A stretch of DNA of 63,011 nucleotides from Serratia sp. M24T3 (GCF_000257645.1 NZ_AJHJ01000027.1:1-63011), one strand, 5' to 3'. Numbered from the stretch's first letter, positions 8,048 through 18,313 are shown. Program-made: numbers and translations. The notes: generated by a model from the sequence alone, not told the origin.

Positions 8048-10346
8048 ACGCCATCGTCAGCTGGCTATCGGCTGGCTGCTAATCTGTTTGGCGCTGATTG
8101 CCGCGCTGTTTTGGCTGATACCGCGCAGTCAGGTCAACAGCAGCGTGCTGGCACTATTGCCCAAACAGCAACTGGCCGATGTGCCAGCAGATCTTTCTGC
8201 GGCCTTTAGTCAGCGGCTCGACCGCCAGCTGATGTGGTTGGTCAACCCGCCTGAAAATGAGCAGCGAGATGAAGCGCTGAACTGGTGGTTGAGTCACCTG
8301 CGCCAGCTGCCTGCGCTGCAACAGGTCGAAGGCCCGATGGATGACGCCCACCAACAGCAGTGGGGGCAGTTCTTTTATCAGCATCGAAATGCAATGCTCG
8401 ATGATGCCACGCGCGCACGATTAATCAGCGGCGCCAGCACTCAGTCTCAGTGGATAATGGGCCAGGTATACTCTGCGTTTGCTGGCGTTAGTGGCAAGGA
8501 GTTGGCTAACGATCCGCTGTTATTGGTGCGAGCGTCGCAGATGGCACAGCAGCAAAACAGCGCTGGCATGGCGTTGGATAACGGCTGGTTAGTGGCCAAA
8601 GACAGTAAAGGGCAAAGTTGGTACTTACTTCACGCCGAGCTTCGCGCATCGTCCTACGATTTAACCAGCAGCAAGCAGATTGTTGACCAGCTCGAAGAAT
8701 TGAAAAAACAGTTTCAGATTAAGTGGCCGGGGGCTGAAGTGCTGGAGCGTGGGACGGTTTTCTACAGCAATTATGCCAGCCAACAGGCAGAACATGATAT
8801 TTCAACGCTGGGGCTGGCCTCGGTGATTGGCGTTTTTGCTCTGATTTTATTGATGTTCCGCTCTGTAGTGCCGATGTTTTTGAGCCTGTTATCGATTGGC
8901 ATTGGTGCTTTGGCTGGCACGGTAAGCACGCTGTTGGCATTTGGCGAAATCCACGTCATGACGCTGGTGCTCAGTACCAGCATTGTCGGCATTTCCGCTG
9001 ATTACACGCTGTATTTTCTGACCGAGCGGCGAGTGCATGGCGCACAGTCCACGCCGTTGGAAAGCCTGAAAAAACTGTTTCCGGCGCTGTCGATGGCGAT
9101 GCTGACAACGGTAGTCGCTTATCTGATGCTGCTGATTGCGCCTTTCCCCGGCATGCAGCAGTTGGCAGTGTTTGCCGCCGCAGGTTTGAGCGCGGCCTGT
9201 ATTACCGTGATCTGCTGGTATCCGTATCTCTCCAGGCATCTACCGGTCGGCCCAACGCCGGGTATATCGTTGATTCTTGGCTGGTTGCACGCCTGGCGTA
9301 ATCAGAAGGCGTTGCGAATCGGGCTGCCGCTCGCGGTACTGGTGTTGGCGGTAATTGGCTGGTCGCAACTTCACGCCAACGATGATATCGGGCAACTGCA
9401 AGCGTTGCCTGCCAAGTTGCTCAAGCAAGAGCAACAAATCGCCGCGCTGACCGGGCAGTCCAACGACCAGAAATGGTTGGTGGTTTACGGCTCAAGCGCA
9501 GAGCTGACTTTGCAGCGTGTAGAAGCATTGCAGCCTAAATTAATCATCGCCCAAAAGCAGGGGCTGGTGGCAGGTTATCGTCTGCTAGGGTTGCCGTCGA
9601 TGCAGCGACAAAAAGCCGATCTGGCTCTGATAACCGAGCGAGCCCCGCAGGTCGCTGCCGAGCTGCAAAAGGCGGGGATCAGCGTAAAGACTGCCGATAT
9701 TGCAGCGCAATGGGTCTCTCCCGGTCAATGGCAGCAAAGTGTGGTGAGTCAAGGCTGGCGACTATTGTGGCTATCTTTGCCAAACGGGCGCAGCGCAGCG
9801 CTGGTGCCGGTCAACGGTGTTACCGACAGCGCCGCCATGCAATCATTGGCGCAATCGCTGCCTGGTGTCGGCTGGATCGATCGTAAAACCGAATTTAGCG
9901 ACCTGTTCGCGCAATACCGCGTGATGCTTTCCTGGCTATTAGCATTGGCCGCCGGTGTTATCGCTGCGATTTACCTGTGGCGCTTTCGTTGGCCGCACGG
10001 GCTGATTTGTTGTATTCCAACGCTATTATCGCTGGCAATGGGTGTCGCGGCGCTGGGTCTGAGCGGGCACAGTTTAAATCTGTTCTCGCTGCTGGCCCTG
10101 ATTCTGGTATTGGGAATTGGCATCAATTACACCCTGTTCTTTACCAATCCACGGGGAACGCCGACAACCTCGATGTTTGCGATTTTTATGGCAGTAGTCA
10201 CCACCCAGCTAACTTTCGGCATGTTGGTGTTCAGCTCAACGCAGGCGATTAGCAGTTTTGGTATTGTGCTCAGCAGCGGCATATTTACCGCTTTTCTACT
10301 TTCCCCGCTGACCTTGCCGGTGAAAAAACGAGGAATAAAAAAATGA
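8019..10346 (+). CDS. apeM: MMPL/RND-family exporter (ApeM)
   Basis: This 775-aa membrane transporter has the duplicated RND/MMPL plan. One N-terminal membrane helix (about 15-33) and a large periplasmic domain are followed by a bundle of about five helices (about 250-405). A second single helix (about 430-450), a second periplasmic domain and a final bundle (about 635-765) complete it. It is the likely inner-membrane extruder of the finished aryl polyene lipid. It overlaps apeL at its start and apeN at its end (ATGA), so it is co-translated with the carrier proteins. Confidence 0.86.
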   Translation: MPRSSIFLPERHRQLAIGWLLICLALIAALFWLIPRSQVNSSVLALLPKQQLADVPADLSAAFSQRLDRQLMWLVNPPENEQRDEALNWWLSHLRQLPALQQVEGPMDDAHQQQWGQFFYQHRNAMLDDATRARLISGASTQSQWIMGQVYSAFAGVSGKELANDPLLLVRASQMAQQQNSAGMALDNGWLVAKDSKGQSWYLLHAELRASSYDLTSSKQIVDQLEELKKQFQIKWPGAEVLERGTVFYSNYASQQAEHDISTLGLASVIGVFALILLMFRSVVPMFLSLLSIGIGALAGTVSTLLAFGEIHVMTLVLSTSIVGISADYTLYFLTERRVHGAQSTPLESLKKLFPALSMAMLTTVVAYLMLLIAPFPGMQQLAVFAAAGLSAACITVICWYPYLSRHLPVGPTPGISLILGWLHAWRNQKALRIGLPLAVLVLAVIGWSQLHANDDIGQLQALPAKLLKQEQQIAALTGQSNDQKWLVVYGSSAELTLQRVEALQPKLIIAQKQGLVAGYRLLGLPSMQRQKADLALITERAPQVAAELQKAGISVKTADIAAQWVSPGQWQQSVVSQGWRLLWLSLPNGRSAALVPVNGVTDSAAMQSLAQSLPGVGWIDRKTEFSDLFAQYRVMLSWLLALAAGVIAAIYLWRFRWPHGLICCIPTLLSLAMGVAALGLSGHSLNLFSLLALILVLGIGINYTLFFTNPRGTPTTSMFAIFMAVVTTQLTFGMLVFSSTQAISSFGIVLSSGIFTAFLLSPLTLPVKKRGIKK

Positions 10347-10921
10347 TTAAAGGCAGGTTGCTGTTTTTGATAATCACTCTGCTACTCGCAGGATGCGCCA
10401 CGCCTTCTCAACCTGATATGCGCCCGGAGGCTTGGCTAAAGCCTGGCGTGCGGGTGTTGCTGCCAGCGCCACAGCTTAATGAAAAGCTCGAACAGCAACA
10501 GCTGTTGACTGCCACCGTCGACGGGAAACAGCAATCGATGCTGGTGTTGCTGGCAGCCGACGGACAAACTCTGCAGCTGGCGGGGCTTTCGCCGGTAGGG
10601 ATCCGCCTGTTTAAAGTGCTCTACGATCAAAACGGCATTCACACCGAGCAGGCGATTAAGATTGCGCAACTGCCGCCTGCCAATCAGGTACTGGCAGATA
10701 TCATGCTGAGCTACTGGCCGATAAACCGTTGGCAACCTTTGCTGCCGGTGGGCTGGAAGCTAGTAGATACAGTCGCCCAGCGCACGCTGTATGACGATAA
10801 AGGGCAGATTATTATGCAAATTGATTACCTCGCGCAAAAGAGTAGTCGGCAGCCGGTGGCCATTACCCAACATGTGTTCCATTACCACATTGCGATTCAA
10901 AACGTCGGGGGTGATGCATGA
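10343..10921 (+). CDS. apeN: DUF3261-type lipoprotein (ApeN)
   Basis: This 192-aa lipoprotein has a signal sequence ending in the lipobox LLAGC, with C18 as the lipidated residue, and a mature DUF3261-like domain. It may be the outer-membrane acceptor for the aryl polyene delivered by ApeL, a role comparable to LolB (inference). It overlaps apeM and apeO by 4 nt each. Confidence 0.8.
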   Translation: MIKGRLLFLIITLLLAGCATPSQPDMRPEAWLKPGVRVLLPAPQLNEKLEQQQLLTATVDGKQQSMLVLLAADGQTLQLAGLSPVGIRLFKVLYDQNGIHTEQAIKIAQLPPANQVLADIMLSYWPINRWQPLLPVGWKLVDTVAQRTLYDDKGQIIMQIDYLAQKSSRQPVAITQHVFHYHIAIQNVGGDA

Positions 10922-12087
10922 TTTATTTCTCCGCTGTCGGCATGGTCAATGCTTTGGGATCACAGCTTGACGAGATCGCTGCAAACCTTGTCGCCCGGCA
11001 ATCTCCGGGTATGCAGCAGCAAGATCAATGGCTAACCAGCAAAAAAAACATTTGGCTTGGGCTAGTATCAGGCGCGTTGCCGGAAGTGCCACAAGCTCTT
11101 GCGTGTCATCGCAGTCGCAATAATCAGCTGCTAATGGCCGCGCTGCAACAGATACGCCCACAGGTTGAGAGGGCGATCGAAAAATACGGCAAAGATCGCG
11201 TTGCGGTAGTCCTTGGCACCAGCACCTCTGGCATTTCCGAGGGTGAAGATGCGGTGAAATTTAGCCAGCCAGAGGGCGTTTTCCCACACGAATTTTACTA
11301 TCAGCAGCAGGAACTGGGCGACCCCTCGCAGTTTCTGAGCAAGCTGCTGGATCTTGGCGGCGTGGCCTATACGCTGTCTACCGCCTGCTCATCGAGTGCG
11401 CGAGCAATCATCAGCGGTCAGCGTTTAATCGAATCTGGATTGGCTGACGTTGCGCTGGTGGGTGGCGCGGATAGCCTGTGTCGCATGCCAATCAACGGCT
11501 TTAACAGCCTCGAAGCATTGTCTGAGGGCCGCTGCACGCCGTTTGCTGCCGACCGGGACGGCATCAATATTGGTGAAGCCGCGGCGCTTATTCTGCTGAC
11601 CCGGGAACCTGGTGCGGTGGCGTTACTGGGCGTAGGCGAATCTTCTGATGCCTGGCATATGTCGGCCCCGCATCCGCAGGGAGAAGGCGCGGAACAGGCG
11701 ATGCGCATGGCATTGGAACAAGCTGACCTGAGTTCACAGGATGTTGGCTATATTAATCTCCACGGTACCGCGACCGAGCAAAACGATCGGGTAGAGGCGC
11801 AGGTGATTCAGCGACTATTTGCAGGCGCTACGCCCTGTAGTTCGACTAAACATCTCACCGGACATACTCTGGGAGCCGCCGGAGCGACAGAGGCTGCTTT
11901 GGGATGGCTTATCCTGGAGCGTGATTTGCCGTTGCCGCCACAGGATTTTTCCATGGCTGAGCTGGATACCAGTTTGGGAGCGTTTGGCCTGCTTTTACAG
12001 CCACAGCGGCTGAAAAAACCGGTAATCCTCTCCAATTCTTTCGCTTTTGGTGGTAATAACGCCAGCATTCTGTTGGGTAAACCGTGA
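10918..12087 (+). CDS. apeO: Beta-ketoacyl-ACP synthase (ApeO)
   Basis: This 389-aa type II ketosynthase has an intact Cys-His-His triad: C157 (STACSSSA), H282 (LHGTATEQND) and H316 (KHLTGHTLGA). By position in the operon it corresponds to ApeO, which forms the elongating heterodimer with the Cys-less ApeC (915). It catalyses decarboxylative condensation with malonyl-ACP. Overlaps of 4 nt with both neighbours indicate coupling. Confidence 0.88.
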   Translation: MIYFSAVGMVNALGSQLDEIAANLVARQSPGMQQQDQWLTSKKNIWLGLVSGALPEVPQALACHRSRNNQLLMAALQQIRPQVERAIEKYGKDRVAVVLGTSTSGISEGEDAVKFSQPEGVFPHEFYYQQQELGDPSQFLSKLLDLGGVAYTLSTACSSSARAIISGQRLIESGLADVALVGGADSLCRMPINGFNSLEALSEGRCTPFAADRDGINIGEAAALILLTREPGAVALLGVGESSDAWHMSAPHPQGEGAEQAMRMALEQADLSSQDVGYINLHGTATEQNDRVEAQVIQRLFAGATPCSSTKHLTGHTLGAAGATEAALGWLILERDLPLPPQDFSMAELDTSLGAFGLLLQPQRLKKPVILSNSFAFGGNNASILLGKP

Positions 12088-12572
12088 TGACTTTTCTGGC
12101 CGCAGAACATTATTTACCGCATGAAGCACCGATGGTGATGCTGGAAAATGTCCTCGATGTCGGCAAAGACTCCGCCTGTTGCGAGGTAAAAGTCAGCGCC
12201 GATAGTTTGTTGGCATCATTTCTTGACCAGCATGGTCAGCTGCCTGTGTGGTTTGCGATTGAATTGATGGCGCAGACGGTAGGCGTGTGGAATGGATGGC
12301 ATGCCCAGCAAGAGGGGGGTGAGCCGCAGCTTGGCATGCTTTTAGGCGGACGCGGCATGAAATGCAGTATTGCGGCATTTCCAGCGGGCAGCTTGTTGGT
12401 CATTCACGTCAGCCAGCTGTTAAAGGACGACAAGCTCGCGTGCTTTGAATGCACCATTGCATCCAGAGATAGCCAAACTCAGGTGGATACGCAGCTGGTG
12501 CAGGCCAGGCTGAACACTTATCAGCCTGAAGCTGAAGAAGCAAAAAGATTATTACAGGGGACAGCCACATGA
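12084..12572 (+). CDS. apeP: 3-hydroxyacyl-ACP dehydratase (ApeP)
   Basis: This 162-aa hotdog dehydratase carries H13 in the LPHEAPMV motif and an acidic residue in FAIELMAQTVG. It is the partner of ApeI in the dehydration step. Both neighbours overlap by 4 nt. Length and motifs fit the ApeP family. Confidence 0.88.
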   Translation: MMTFLAAEHYLPHEAPMVMLENVLDVGKDSACCEVKVSADSLLASFLDQHGQLPVWFAIELMAQTVGVWNGWHAQQEGGEPQLGMLLGGRGMKCSIAAFPAGSLLVIHVSQLLKDDKLACFECTIASRDSQTQVDTQLVQARLNTYQPEAEEAKRLLQGTAT

Positions 12573-13300
12573 CGCGTTCAGTATTGGTTACCGGTGCCAG
12601 CAAGGGCATTGGTCAGGCGATTGCTATTCAACTGGCAAAAGACGGCTTCACCCTGGTGGTGCATTATCATCGCGATTTTGCTGGCGCAGAGCATACTGCC
12701 GAACAGATCCGCCAGGCGGGCGGCAGCGCTAGAACGATCGCTTTCGATATCAGCGATCGTTCGCAGTGTCGGGTAGCGATTGAAGCCGATATCGCCGCGC
12801 ACGGTGCTTACTACGGGGTGGTAAATAATGCCGGTATCACTCGCGATGGTGCATTCCCCGCACTCACCGATGAAGATTGGGATGGCGTGATTCATACCAA
12901 TCTCGATGGCTTCTATAATGTCCTGCATCCTTGTGTCATGCCGATGATTGGCCTGCGACAGGGGGGAAGAATTATTGCGCTTTCCTCCGTTTCGGGCATT
13001 ACCGGTAATCGCGGGCAGGTCAATTACAGCGCCGCCAAGGCAGGCATTATTGGCGCCTGCAAAGCGCTATCGCTGGAACTGGCCAAGCGCAAGATTACCG
13101 TGAACTGTATCGCCCCTGGCCTGATTGATACTGGAATGCTCGACATGCAGCCGCAGGCCGTAGAGGCCGCCATGAATATCATCCCGTTGAAACGCATGGG
13201 ATCTGCAGAGGAAGTCGCCGGTTTGGCCAGCTATTTGATGTCAGACATCGCGGGCTATGTTACCCGACAGGTGATTTCGATTAACGGCGGTATGGTATGA
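12569..13300 (+). CDS. apeQ: 3-ketoacyl-ACP reductase, SDR (ApeQ)
   Basis: This 243-aa short-chain dehydrogenase is FabG-like. It has a Rossmann glycine motif TGASKGIG (8-15), NNAG (86-89) and the catalytic triad S140, Y153, K157 (SSVSG, NYSAAKAG). It reduces the 3-keto group formed at each extension, presumably with NADPH. ATGA overlaps join it to apeP and apeR. Confidence 0.9.
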   Translation: MTRSVLVTGASKGIGQAIAIQLAKDGFTLVVHYHRDFAGAEHTAEQIRQAGGSARTIAFDISDRSQCRVAIEADIAAHGAYYGVVNNAGITRDGAFPALTDEDWDGVIHTNLDGFYNVLHPCVMPMIGLRQGGRIIALSSVSGITGNRGQVNYSAAKAGIIGACKALSLELAKRKITVNCIAPGLIDTGMLDMQPQAVEAAMNIIPLKRMGSAEEVAGLASYLMSDIAGYVTRQVISINGGMV

Positions 13301-14529
13301 GTATTCAACGAGTTGTCGTCACCGGAATGAAAGGAATTACCGCCTTCGGCAATAGCTGGGAGTCAATCTCCGCACGCCTGCTCGAAGGCCGAAATGCGGT
13401 GCGCCATATGGATGAGTGGTTGATCTACAAGGGCTTAAATACTCATATCGCCGCGCCCATCGACGATTTTACTCTGCCGGAACACTACACCCGTAAACGC
13501 ATCCGCTCGATGGGCCGCGTATCGCTGCTCTCCACGCGTTCTACTGAATTGGCGCTGGAACAGGCGGGTCTGATTGGTAACCCTATACTGACTGGCGGAG
13601 AAACGGGAATTGCTTTCGGCTCCTCCACCGGTAGCACTAAACCGGTCAGCGAATTTGCTACCATGCTGACTGAACAGCATACCAATAACATCACCGGCAC
13701 TACTTACGTGCAGATGATGTCACACACTACGGCGGTAAATACCGGGCTATTTTTTGGCTTGAAGGGGCGGGTTATCCCGACTTCCAGCGCCTGCACCTCG
13801 GGCAGTCAGGCCATCGGTTATGCCTATGAGGCTATCCGTCACGGTTATCAGAAGGTGATGATTGCCGGTGGTGCAGAAGAACTTTGCCCTTCAGAGGCGG
13901 CAGTATTTGATACTTTGTTCGCCACTAGCCAGCAAAACGATACACCCAGTCTTTCACCGCGTCCTTTCGATATAAAACGCGACGGATTGGTGATTGGCGA
14001 AGGGGCCGGCACGCTGATTCTTGAGTCACTGGAACACGCTCAAGCGCGCGGAGCAAAAATTTACGCCGAAATTGTCGGCTTTGCCACTAACTGCGATGCA
14101 GCGCATATCACTCAGCCGCAGCAGGAAACCATGCAAATCTGTATTGCCAAAGCAATTAATCAGGCCGGGATCTCGCCTGCAGCAATCGGTTATGTCAATG
14201 CCCACGGTACTGCGACCGACCGCGGTGATATTGCCGAAAGTAACGCGACGGCGGCAGTTTTTGGCAGCACGACACCGATATCCTCATTGAAAAGTTACTT
14301 TGGTCATACTTTGGGTGCCTGTGGTGCGTTGGAGGCCTGGATGTCGATTGAGATGATGAACGAGGGGCAATTTTTCCCAACGCTTAATTTGACCGAGCCG
14401 GATCCTTTATGCGGCGATCTGGACTATATCATCGGCGAAAATCGTCAAATTGATACGGAATTTATCCAGTCAAATAACTTTGCCTTTGGCGGCATCAATA
14501 CTTCGCTTATATTCCGTCGTTGGCCATAA
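13297..14529 (+). CDS. apeR: Beta-ketoacyl-ACP synthase (ApeR)
   Basis: This second complete ketosynthase (410 aa) has triad C166 (SSACTSGS), H303 (NAHGTATDRGD) and H337 (SYFGHTLGA). In the Xenorhabdus work ApeR acts as a homodimer, apart from the ApeO-ApeC pair. It may handle the first condensation on the aromatic starter (inference). It ends 2 nt before the PPTase start. Confidence 0.88.
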   Translation: MSIQRVVVTGMKGITAFGNSWESISARLLEGRNAVRHMDEWLIYKGLNTHIAAPIDDFTLPEHYTRKRIRSMGRVSLLSTRSTELALEQAGLIGNPILTGGETGIAFGSSTGSTKPVSEFATMLTEQHTNNITGTTYVQMMSHTTAVNTGLFFGLKGRVIPTSSACTSGSQAIGYAYEAIRHGYQKVMIAGGAEELCPSEAAVFDTLFATSQQNDTPSLSPRPFDIKRDGLVIGEGAGTLILESLEHAQARGAKIYAEIVGFATNCDAAHITQPQQETMQICIAKAINQAGISPAAIGYVNAHGTATDRGDIAESNATAAVFGSTTPISSLKSYFGHTLGACGALEAWMSIEMMNEGQFFPTLNLTEPDPLCGDLDYIIGENRQIDTEFIQSNNFAFGGINTSLIFRRWP

Positions 14530-14531
14530 CG

Positions 14532-15212
14532 ATGAAAACTACACTGGCAACCGGTTTGGTTAGCGAACTTTGTTTTTCACCGCGTTTACCCTCTGCCATA
14601 TTGGCCGCCGCCAAGAGCTTTAGCCCACAGCGCGCAGCAACTTTTTTGGCAGGCAGGGCGCTGCTCGCCGAGCTGATGTTTACCCTTTTCAACCAGTCAA
14701 CGCTGGCTGAAATTGTTATCCAGCCCGGTGGCAAACCCGTTTTTGCCGATCCAGCACAGCCTGAGTTCAGCTTGAGCCACAGTGGCAATCGGCTACTGGT
14801 GGCGATCTCAAAGCATGGGGCTGTAGGTTGCGACATCGAGGTTCATCGTGATAGGCCTAACATGCTGCGCTTGGCTCAAGCAGTTTTTAGCGTGGAAGAA
14901 CAAAGTTGGATAAGCCATCAGCCCCAGCCCAAGGAGGCATTCTGGCAGCTCTGGTGCCTGCGTGAAGCCGCATTAAAACAGCAGGGATCGGGAATTTGGG
15001 CCATGGCTGAGTTGAGTATTAACCCGCAACTGCAGACTTTCTCTTCTTCAGCAACGGGTAGGCTGTTCCATGGTTTACAGGATGGGAATTCTCTGGCTCT
15101 CGCTTTGCCTGGCGATGTCAAAGAAATTGAGTGCTTGCATTATGATCCCCTGGTAACGCGTTTAGTGGCCGTTCCAGATATCGATTGGCTGTGCTATCAG
15201 CACAAAGAGTAG
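14532..15212 (+). CDS. 4'-phosphopantetheinyl transferase (Sfp type)
   Basis: This 226-aa protein has the Sfp/AcpT signatures: VGCDIEVH with metal ligands D101 and E103, and FWQLWCLREAALK with E145 and K149. It transfers phosphopantetheine from CoA to ACP serines, most simply those of ApeE and ApeF. A TTG at 14520 is in frame, but ATG at 14532 starts 2 nt after the apeR stop and is preferred. It is the last gene of the operon. No clear terminator follows before dkgB. Confidence 0.85.
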   Translation: MKTTLATGLVSELCFSPRLPSAILAAAKSFSPQRAATFLAGRALLAELMFTLFNQSTLAEIVIQPGGKPVFADPAQPEFSLSHSGNRLLVAISKHGAVGCDIEVHRDRPNMLRLAQAVFSVEEQSWISHQPQPKEAFWQLWCLREAALKQQGSGIWAMAELSINPQLQTFSSSATGRLFHGLQDGNSLALALPGDVKEIECLHYDPLVTRLVAVPDIDWLCYQHKE

Positions 15213-15351
15213 TTGCCAGACTGTTGCATATTAATCAAAAGTATTATGCGATTAGGGCTATTTTTATCCATTAACTCCCCGTTCATACTCTCGCCATATT
15301 GACCCTTTCACGGGGTCACAGATTATTGACAACAACATTGAGAGAGTAAAA

Positions 15352-16155
15352 ATGAACATACCTGCCTTTGGTCTGGGGACTTTCCGTTTACAAGATAAAA
15401 TTGTCAAAGATTCCGTAACTACGGCTTTGGAACTGGGTTATCGCGCTATCGACACTGCACAAATTTATGACAACGAAGCCGCAGTGGGTGAGGCGATTAG
15501 TGAAAGTGGGGTTCCTCGTGAAGAAATCTTTATTACCACCAAGATTTGGATTGAAAACCTAACCGCCGATGCGCTGATTGACAGCCTCAAAATCAGCCTG
15601 GGCAAGCTGAAAACCAATTATGTTGACCTGACGCTGATTCACTGGCCATCGCCGAACAAGGCGGTCAGCGTGGCAGAAACCATGCAGGCGCTAGTCAAGG
15701 CAAAGGCGCTGGGGCTGACTCGCCAGATTGGCATCTCCAACTTTACCGTGGCGCTAATGCAGGAAGCTATCGACACGGTAGGCGCGGCAGAAATTGCCAC
15801 CAACCAAATAGAACTATCGCCGTTCCTGCAGAATAATAAAGTGGTTGAATTCGCGACTCAACACGGCATCGCCATTACTTCTTACATGACCCTGGCCTAC
15901 GGAGAGGCGTTAAAAGAGGCAACTATCATTCAAATCGCAGAGCGTCGTAACGCCACGCCTGCTCAGGTGGTACTGGCCTGGGCGTTGCAACTGGGGTATG
16001 CGGTTATCCCTTCATCGACCAAGCGTGCCAATCTGCAAAGTAATCTTTTGGCACAGGAACTGACGTTGACTGCTGAAGATTTGGCGCAGATTGCCTTACT
16101 GGAGCGCGACGGGCGTTTAGTCAGTCCGCAAGGGTTAGCGCCAGATTGGGACTGA
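15352..16155 (+). CDS. dkgB: 2,5-diketo-D-gluconate/methylglyoxal reductase B
   Basis: This 267-aa aldo/keto reductase has exactly the E. coli DkgB length. The catalytic tetrad is D34, Y39, K64, H97 (DTAQIYD, TTKIW, LIHWPS). The enzyme reduces 2,5-diketogluconate and methylglyoxal with NADPH in the cytoplasm. A GAGAG ribosome binding site precedes ATG. Its neighbour yafC is the LysR regulator found beside dkgB in E. coli, and the locus marks the return to the conserved backbone after the aryl polyene insertion. Confidence 0.92.
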   Translation: MNIPAFGLGTFRLQDKIVKDSVTTALELGYRAIDTAQIYDNEAAVGEAISESGVPREEIFITTKIWIENLTADALIDSLKISLGKLKTNYVDLTLIHWPSPNKAVSVAETMQALVKAKALGLTRQIGISNFTVALMQEAIDTVGAAEIATNQIELSPFLQNNKVVEFATQHGIAITSYMTLAYGEALKEATIIQIAERRNATPAQVVLAWALQLGYAVIPSSTKRANLQSNLLAQELTLTAEDLAQIALLERDGRLVSPQGLAPDWD

Positions 16156-16198
16156 TTTTTTCCTGATTTATTTCTGAGTTTATACGGTCCATCACGCT

Positions 16199-16225
16199 AA
16201 AGCCCTGATCCAGGTTTGGGCTTTT
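16199..16225 (+). terminator. Terminator of dkgB
   Basis: A stem AAAGCCC / GGGCTTT is followed by T residues, between the convergent dkgB and yafC genes. It may serve both. Confidence 0.75.
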
Positions 16226-16258
16226 TCATGAAATCGGCAGTATCAAGAGAAAGCCTGT

Positions 16259-17143
16259 TTAACTCAGCTTTTCACTCAGGAAATCAATAAAGCAGCGAAT
16301 CCGCGTGCTTACTGACTGATCGCTGTAATACACCGCATGCAGCGGCATAGCTATTCGCATCAGGTCAGGTACCAGCAGCTCGACTAAATCGCCGTTCACG
16401 ACATCCTTGTGAGTCATAAAATCAGACAAACAGGAGATACCATTCCCTGCCAGGCATAGCTGGCGCAACGTTTCGCCGCTGCCAGCGCTGATAAACGGCG
16501 TAATAGTCAGTTGTTGACCGTCGGAACACAGCAGCGGCCATTTATTTAATGCCATAACTTCGTTGAATCCCAAACAACGGTGGTTAGCCAAATCATCCAC
16601 ACTTTTTGGCGTTCCCCATTTTTGCAGATAGACAGGAGATGCGAGTACGCTGCGGTAGCTCAGCATCAGTTTACGAGCACGCAGGCTTGAGTCTTCCAGT
16701 TCACCGACGCGAATTGCGACATCAACTTTCTGGTCAATCAGATTGATATTGCTCTCGGAAGAATAGAGCGACAGGGTCATTTTGGGATAACGTTCAAGGA
16801 ATTCTGCTACCAGCGGTGAAAGCACATGCAGGATAACCGGGGTTGCGGCATCAATGCGCAACAAACCCTGCGGATCATTACGATGCTCCAGCAGATCGTT
16901 TTCCGCCGCCGACATTTCCTGCAGGATTTTTTGTACTCGCGTGAAGTAACGTTCGCCTTCATGGGTCAGGCTAATTTGCCGGGTTGTGCGGTTAAGCAAC
17001 TGGATGCCAAGCTTCTGTTCCAGCCTTTTAATGGTTCGGCTAACGACTGAATTGTCTTGTTCAAGCTGCTCGGCCGCACGGCTGAAACTGCCACTTTCCA
17101 CCACAGTCACAAACACCATCAGCTCTTCTGAGCTTGCTTTCAT
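16259..17143 (-). CDS. yafC: LysR-family transcriptional regulator YafC
   Basis: This LysR-type regulator (294 aa from the preferred start) is strongly similar to E. coli YafC. The N-terminal winged HTH (residues 4-60) includes [17 protein letters not shown] and [17 protein letters not shown] substrate-binding domain follows (about 90-290). An in-frame ATG 30 nt upstream exists, but the start at 17143 has a GGAG ribosome binding site 8 nt away and matches MKA(T/S)SEEL of E. coli. Its target is not established; dkgB is the natural suspect by position. Confidence 0.88.
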   Translation of the reverse strand: MKASSEELMVFVTVVESGSFSRAAEQLEQDNSVVSRTIKRLEQKLGIQLLNRTTRQISLTHEGERYFTRVQKILQEMSAAENDLLEHRNDPQGLLRIDAATPVILHVLSPLVAEFLERYPKMTLSLYSSESNINLIDQKVDVAIRVGELEDSSLRARKLMLSYRSVLASPVYLQKWGTPKSVDDLANHRCLGFNEVMALNKWPLLCSDGQQLTITPFISAGSGETLRQLCLAGNGISCLSDFMTHKDVVNGDLVELLVPDLMRIAMPLHAVYYSDQSVSTRIRCFIDFLSEKLS

Positions 17144-17468
17144 TGTTGCTTCTCCAGCATGAGTAATTATCAACTATGGCTGTTTTTATCATTTAATCAC
17201 AAGTTTTCCCAATTCTTATGCTCTGAGTAAAACCTGATAATTGTCTGAATACTGTCCGCATTACTCATATCAGTGCTGATGAGTCGTCGGATAAATCGGT
17301 TTTTTACCTACAGGATGTATACCAATGTAAACAAATTGGGTCTTACCCAACGGCGGCGTATACTGAGAAATACCGCTGAAGGGAAATTTTCCGCACAGCA
17401 GATTCACGATATTGATATCGCCAGCGTTCGTTTTCAAAAAACAACGCTGGGTAGAATGGGTTAACAGT
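17144..17468. promoter_or_regulatory. yafC-yafD divergent region with a yafD promoter
   Basis: There is no gene in these 325 bp. On the + strand -35 TTGGGT (17336-17341) and -10 TATACT (17359-17364) are 17 bp apart. The -35 lies in a small hairpin (TTGGGT ctt ACCCAA). A second hairpin (CCAGCGTT 17421-17428 / AACGCTGG 17443-17450) lies 18 nt before the yafD start and may affect its translation. Confidence 0.55.
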
Positions 17469-18278
17469 GTGCCGAAAAAAACGTATGCAATGAGGTATGT
17501 TGCAGGTCAACCGGTCGAGCAAATATTCCCTGGTGTGCTCGCACATCTGGGACCGGATCTGCCGCCGGGAGCTGCACTGCCCAATTCGAACATCTTGCGG
17601 ATTATGGTCTGGAATATCTTTAAGCAGCAGCGCGCTGACTGGCTATCCGTATTGCAGAGCTTTGGTAAAGATGCGCAGCTAGTGCTGTTGCAGGAGGCGC
17701 AAACCACTCCGGCGCTAATCCATTTTGCCACGTCACATTACCTTGCTGCCGATCAGGTACCGGCTTTTGACTTGCCTCAACACCCTTCCGGGGTTATGAC
17801 GCTTGCCGCCGCGCATCCGGTCTATTGCTGCCCACTGCGGGAACGTGAACCTCTGTTACGCCTGGCAAAATCAGCGCTGGTCACGGTTTATCCGCTGGTG
17901 GATGGGCGTTTGTTAATGGTGGTCAATATTCATGCGGTAAATTTCAGTATTGGTGTAGACGTTTACAGTAAGCAGCTGGACCCGATTGGCGAGCAAATTG
18001 CCAATCACAAAGGCCCGGTAGTGATGGCGGGTGACTTTAACGCCTGGAGCCGCCAACGTATTAATGCGCTATTCGGCTTCGCCAATAATGTCAATTTGCA
18101 GGAGGTTCGCTTCCCGGCCGATCTGCGTCGTACCGCTTTTGGCCGACCGCTGGATTTCATCTTTTATCGTGGTTTAAGTGTCACCAGCGCGCAGGTGCTT
18201 GAAACTCGTGCCTCAGATCACAATCCACTGCTGGTCGAGTTTCTGGCGCAGAGCCCGCCGCCGGGAATCGAGCTATAA
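17469..18278 (+). CDS. yafD: Endonuclease/exonuclease/phosphatase-family protein YafD
   Basis: This 269-aa protein is very close to E. coli YafD. EEP-fold signatures are [22 protein letters not shown] (metal-binding Glu), [18 protein letters not shown] (metal/catalytic Asp and Asn) and ASDHNPLLV (catalytic Asp-His). The phosphodiesterase activity is inferred; the physiological substrate is unknown. The GTG at 17469 gives [15 protein letters not shown], which lines up with the E. coli N-terminus. The earlier TTG at 17412 would add a stretch absent there. Confidence 0.87.
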   Translation: MPKKTYAMRYVAGQPVEQIFPGVLAHLGPDLPPGAALPNSNILRIMVWNIFKQQRADWLSVLQSFGKDAQLVLLQEAQTTPALIHFATSHYLAADQVPAFDLPQHPSGVMTLAAAHPVYCCPLREREPLLRLAKSALVTVYPLVDGRLLMVVNIHAVNFSIGVDVYSKQLDPIGEQIANHKGPVVMAGDFNAWSRQRINALFGFANNVNLQEVRFPADLRRTAFGRPLDFIFYRGLSVTSAQVLETRASDHNPLLVEFLAQSPPPGIEL

Positions 18279-18313
18279 AAATGCCCCGCTCAGCGGATGC
18301 TGGACCGGGGCAT
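18276..18313 (-). terminator. Terminator of the sugar porter gene
   Basis: Stem ATGCCCCG / CGGGGCAT is followed, on the minus strand, by TTTTTA (complement of 18276-18280). It lies between convergent yafD and the MFS gene. Confidence 0.7.

Noticed and set aside
15300-15318. TGACCC / GGGTCA hairpin before dkgB as a terminator of the aryl polyene operon
   Set aside because: The stem is only 6 bp and no T-run follows; it may be part of the dkgB leader.
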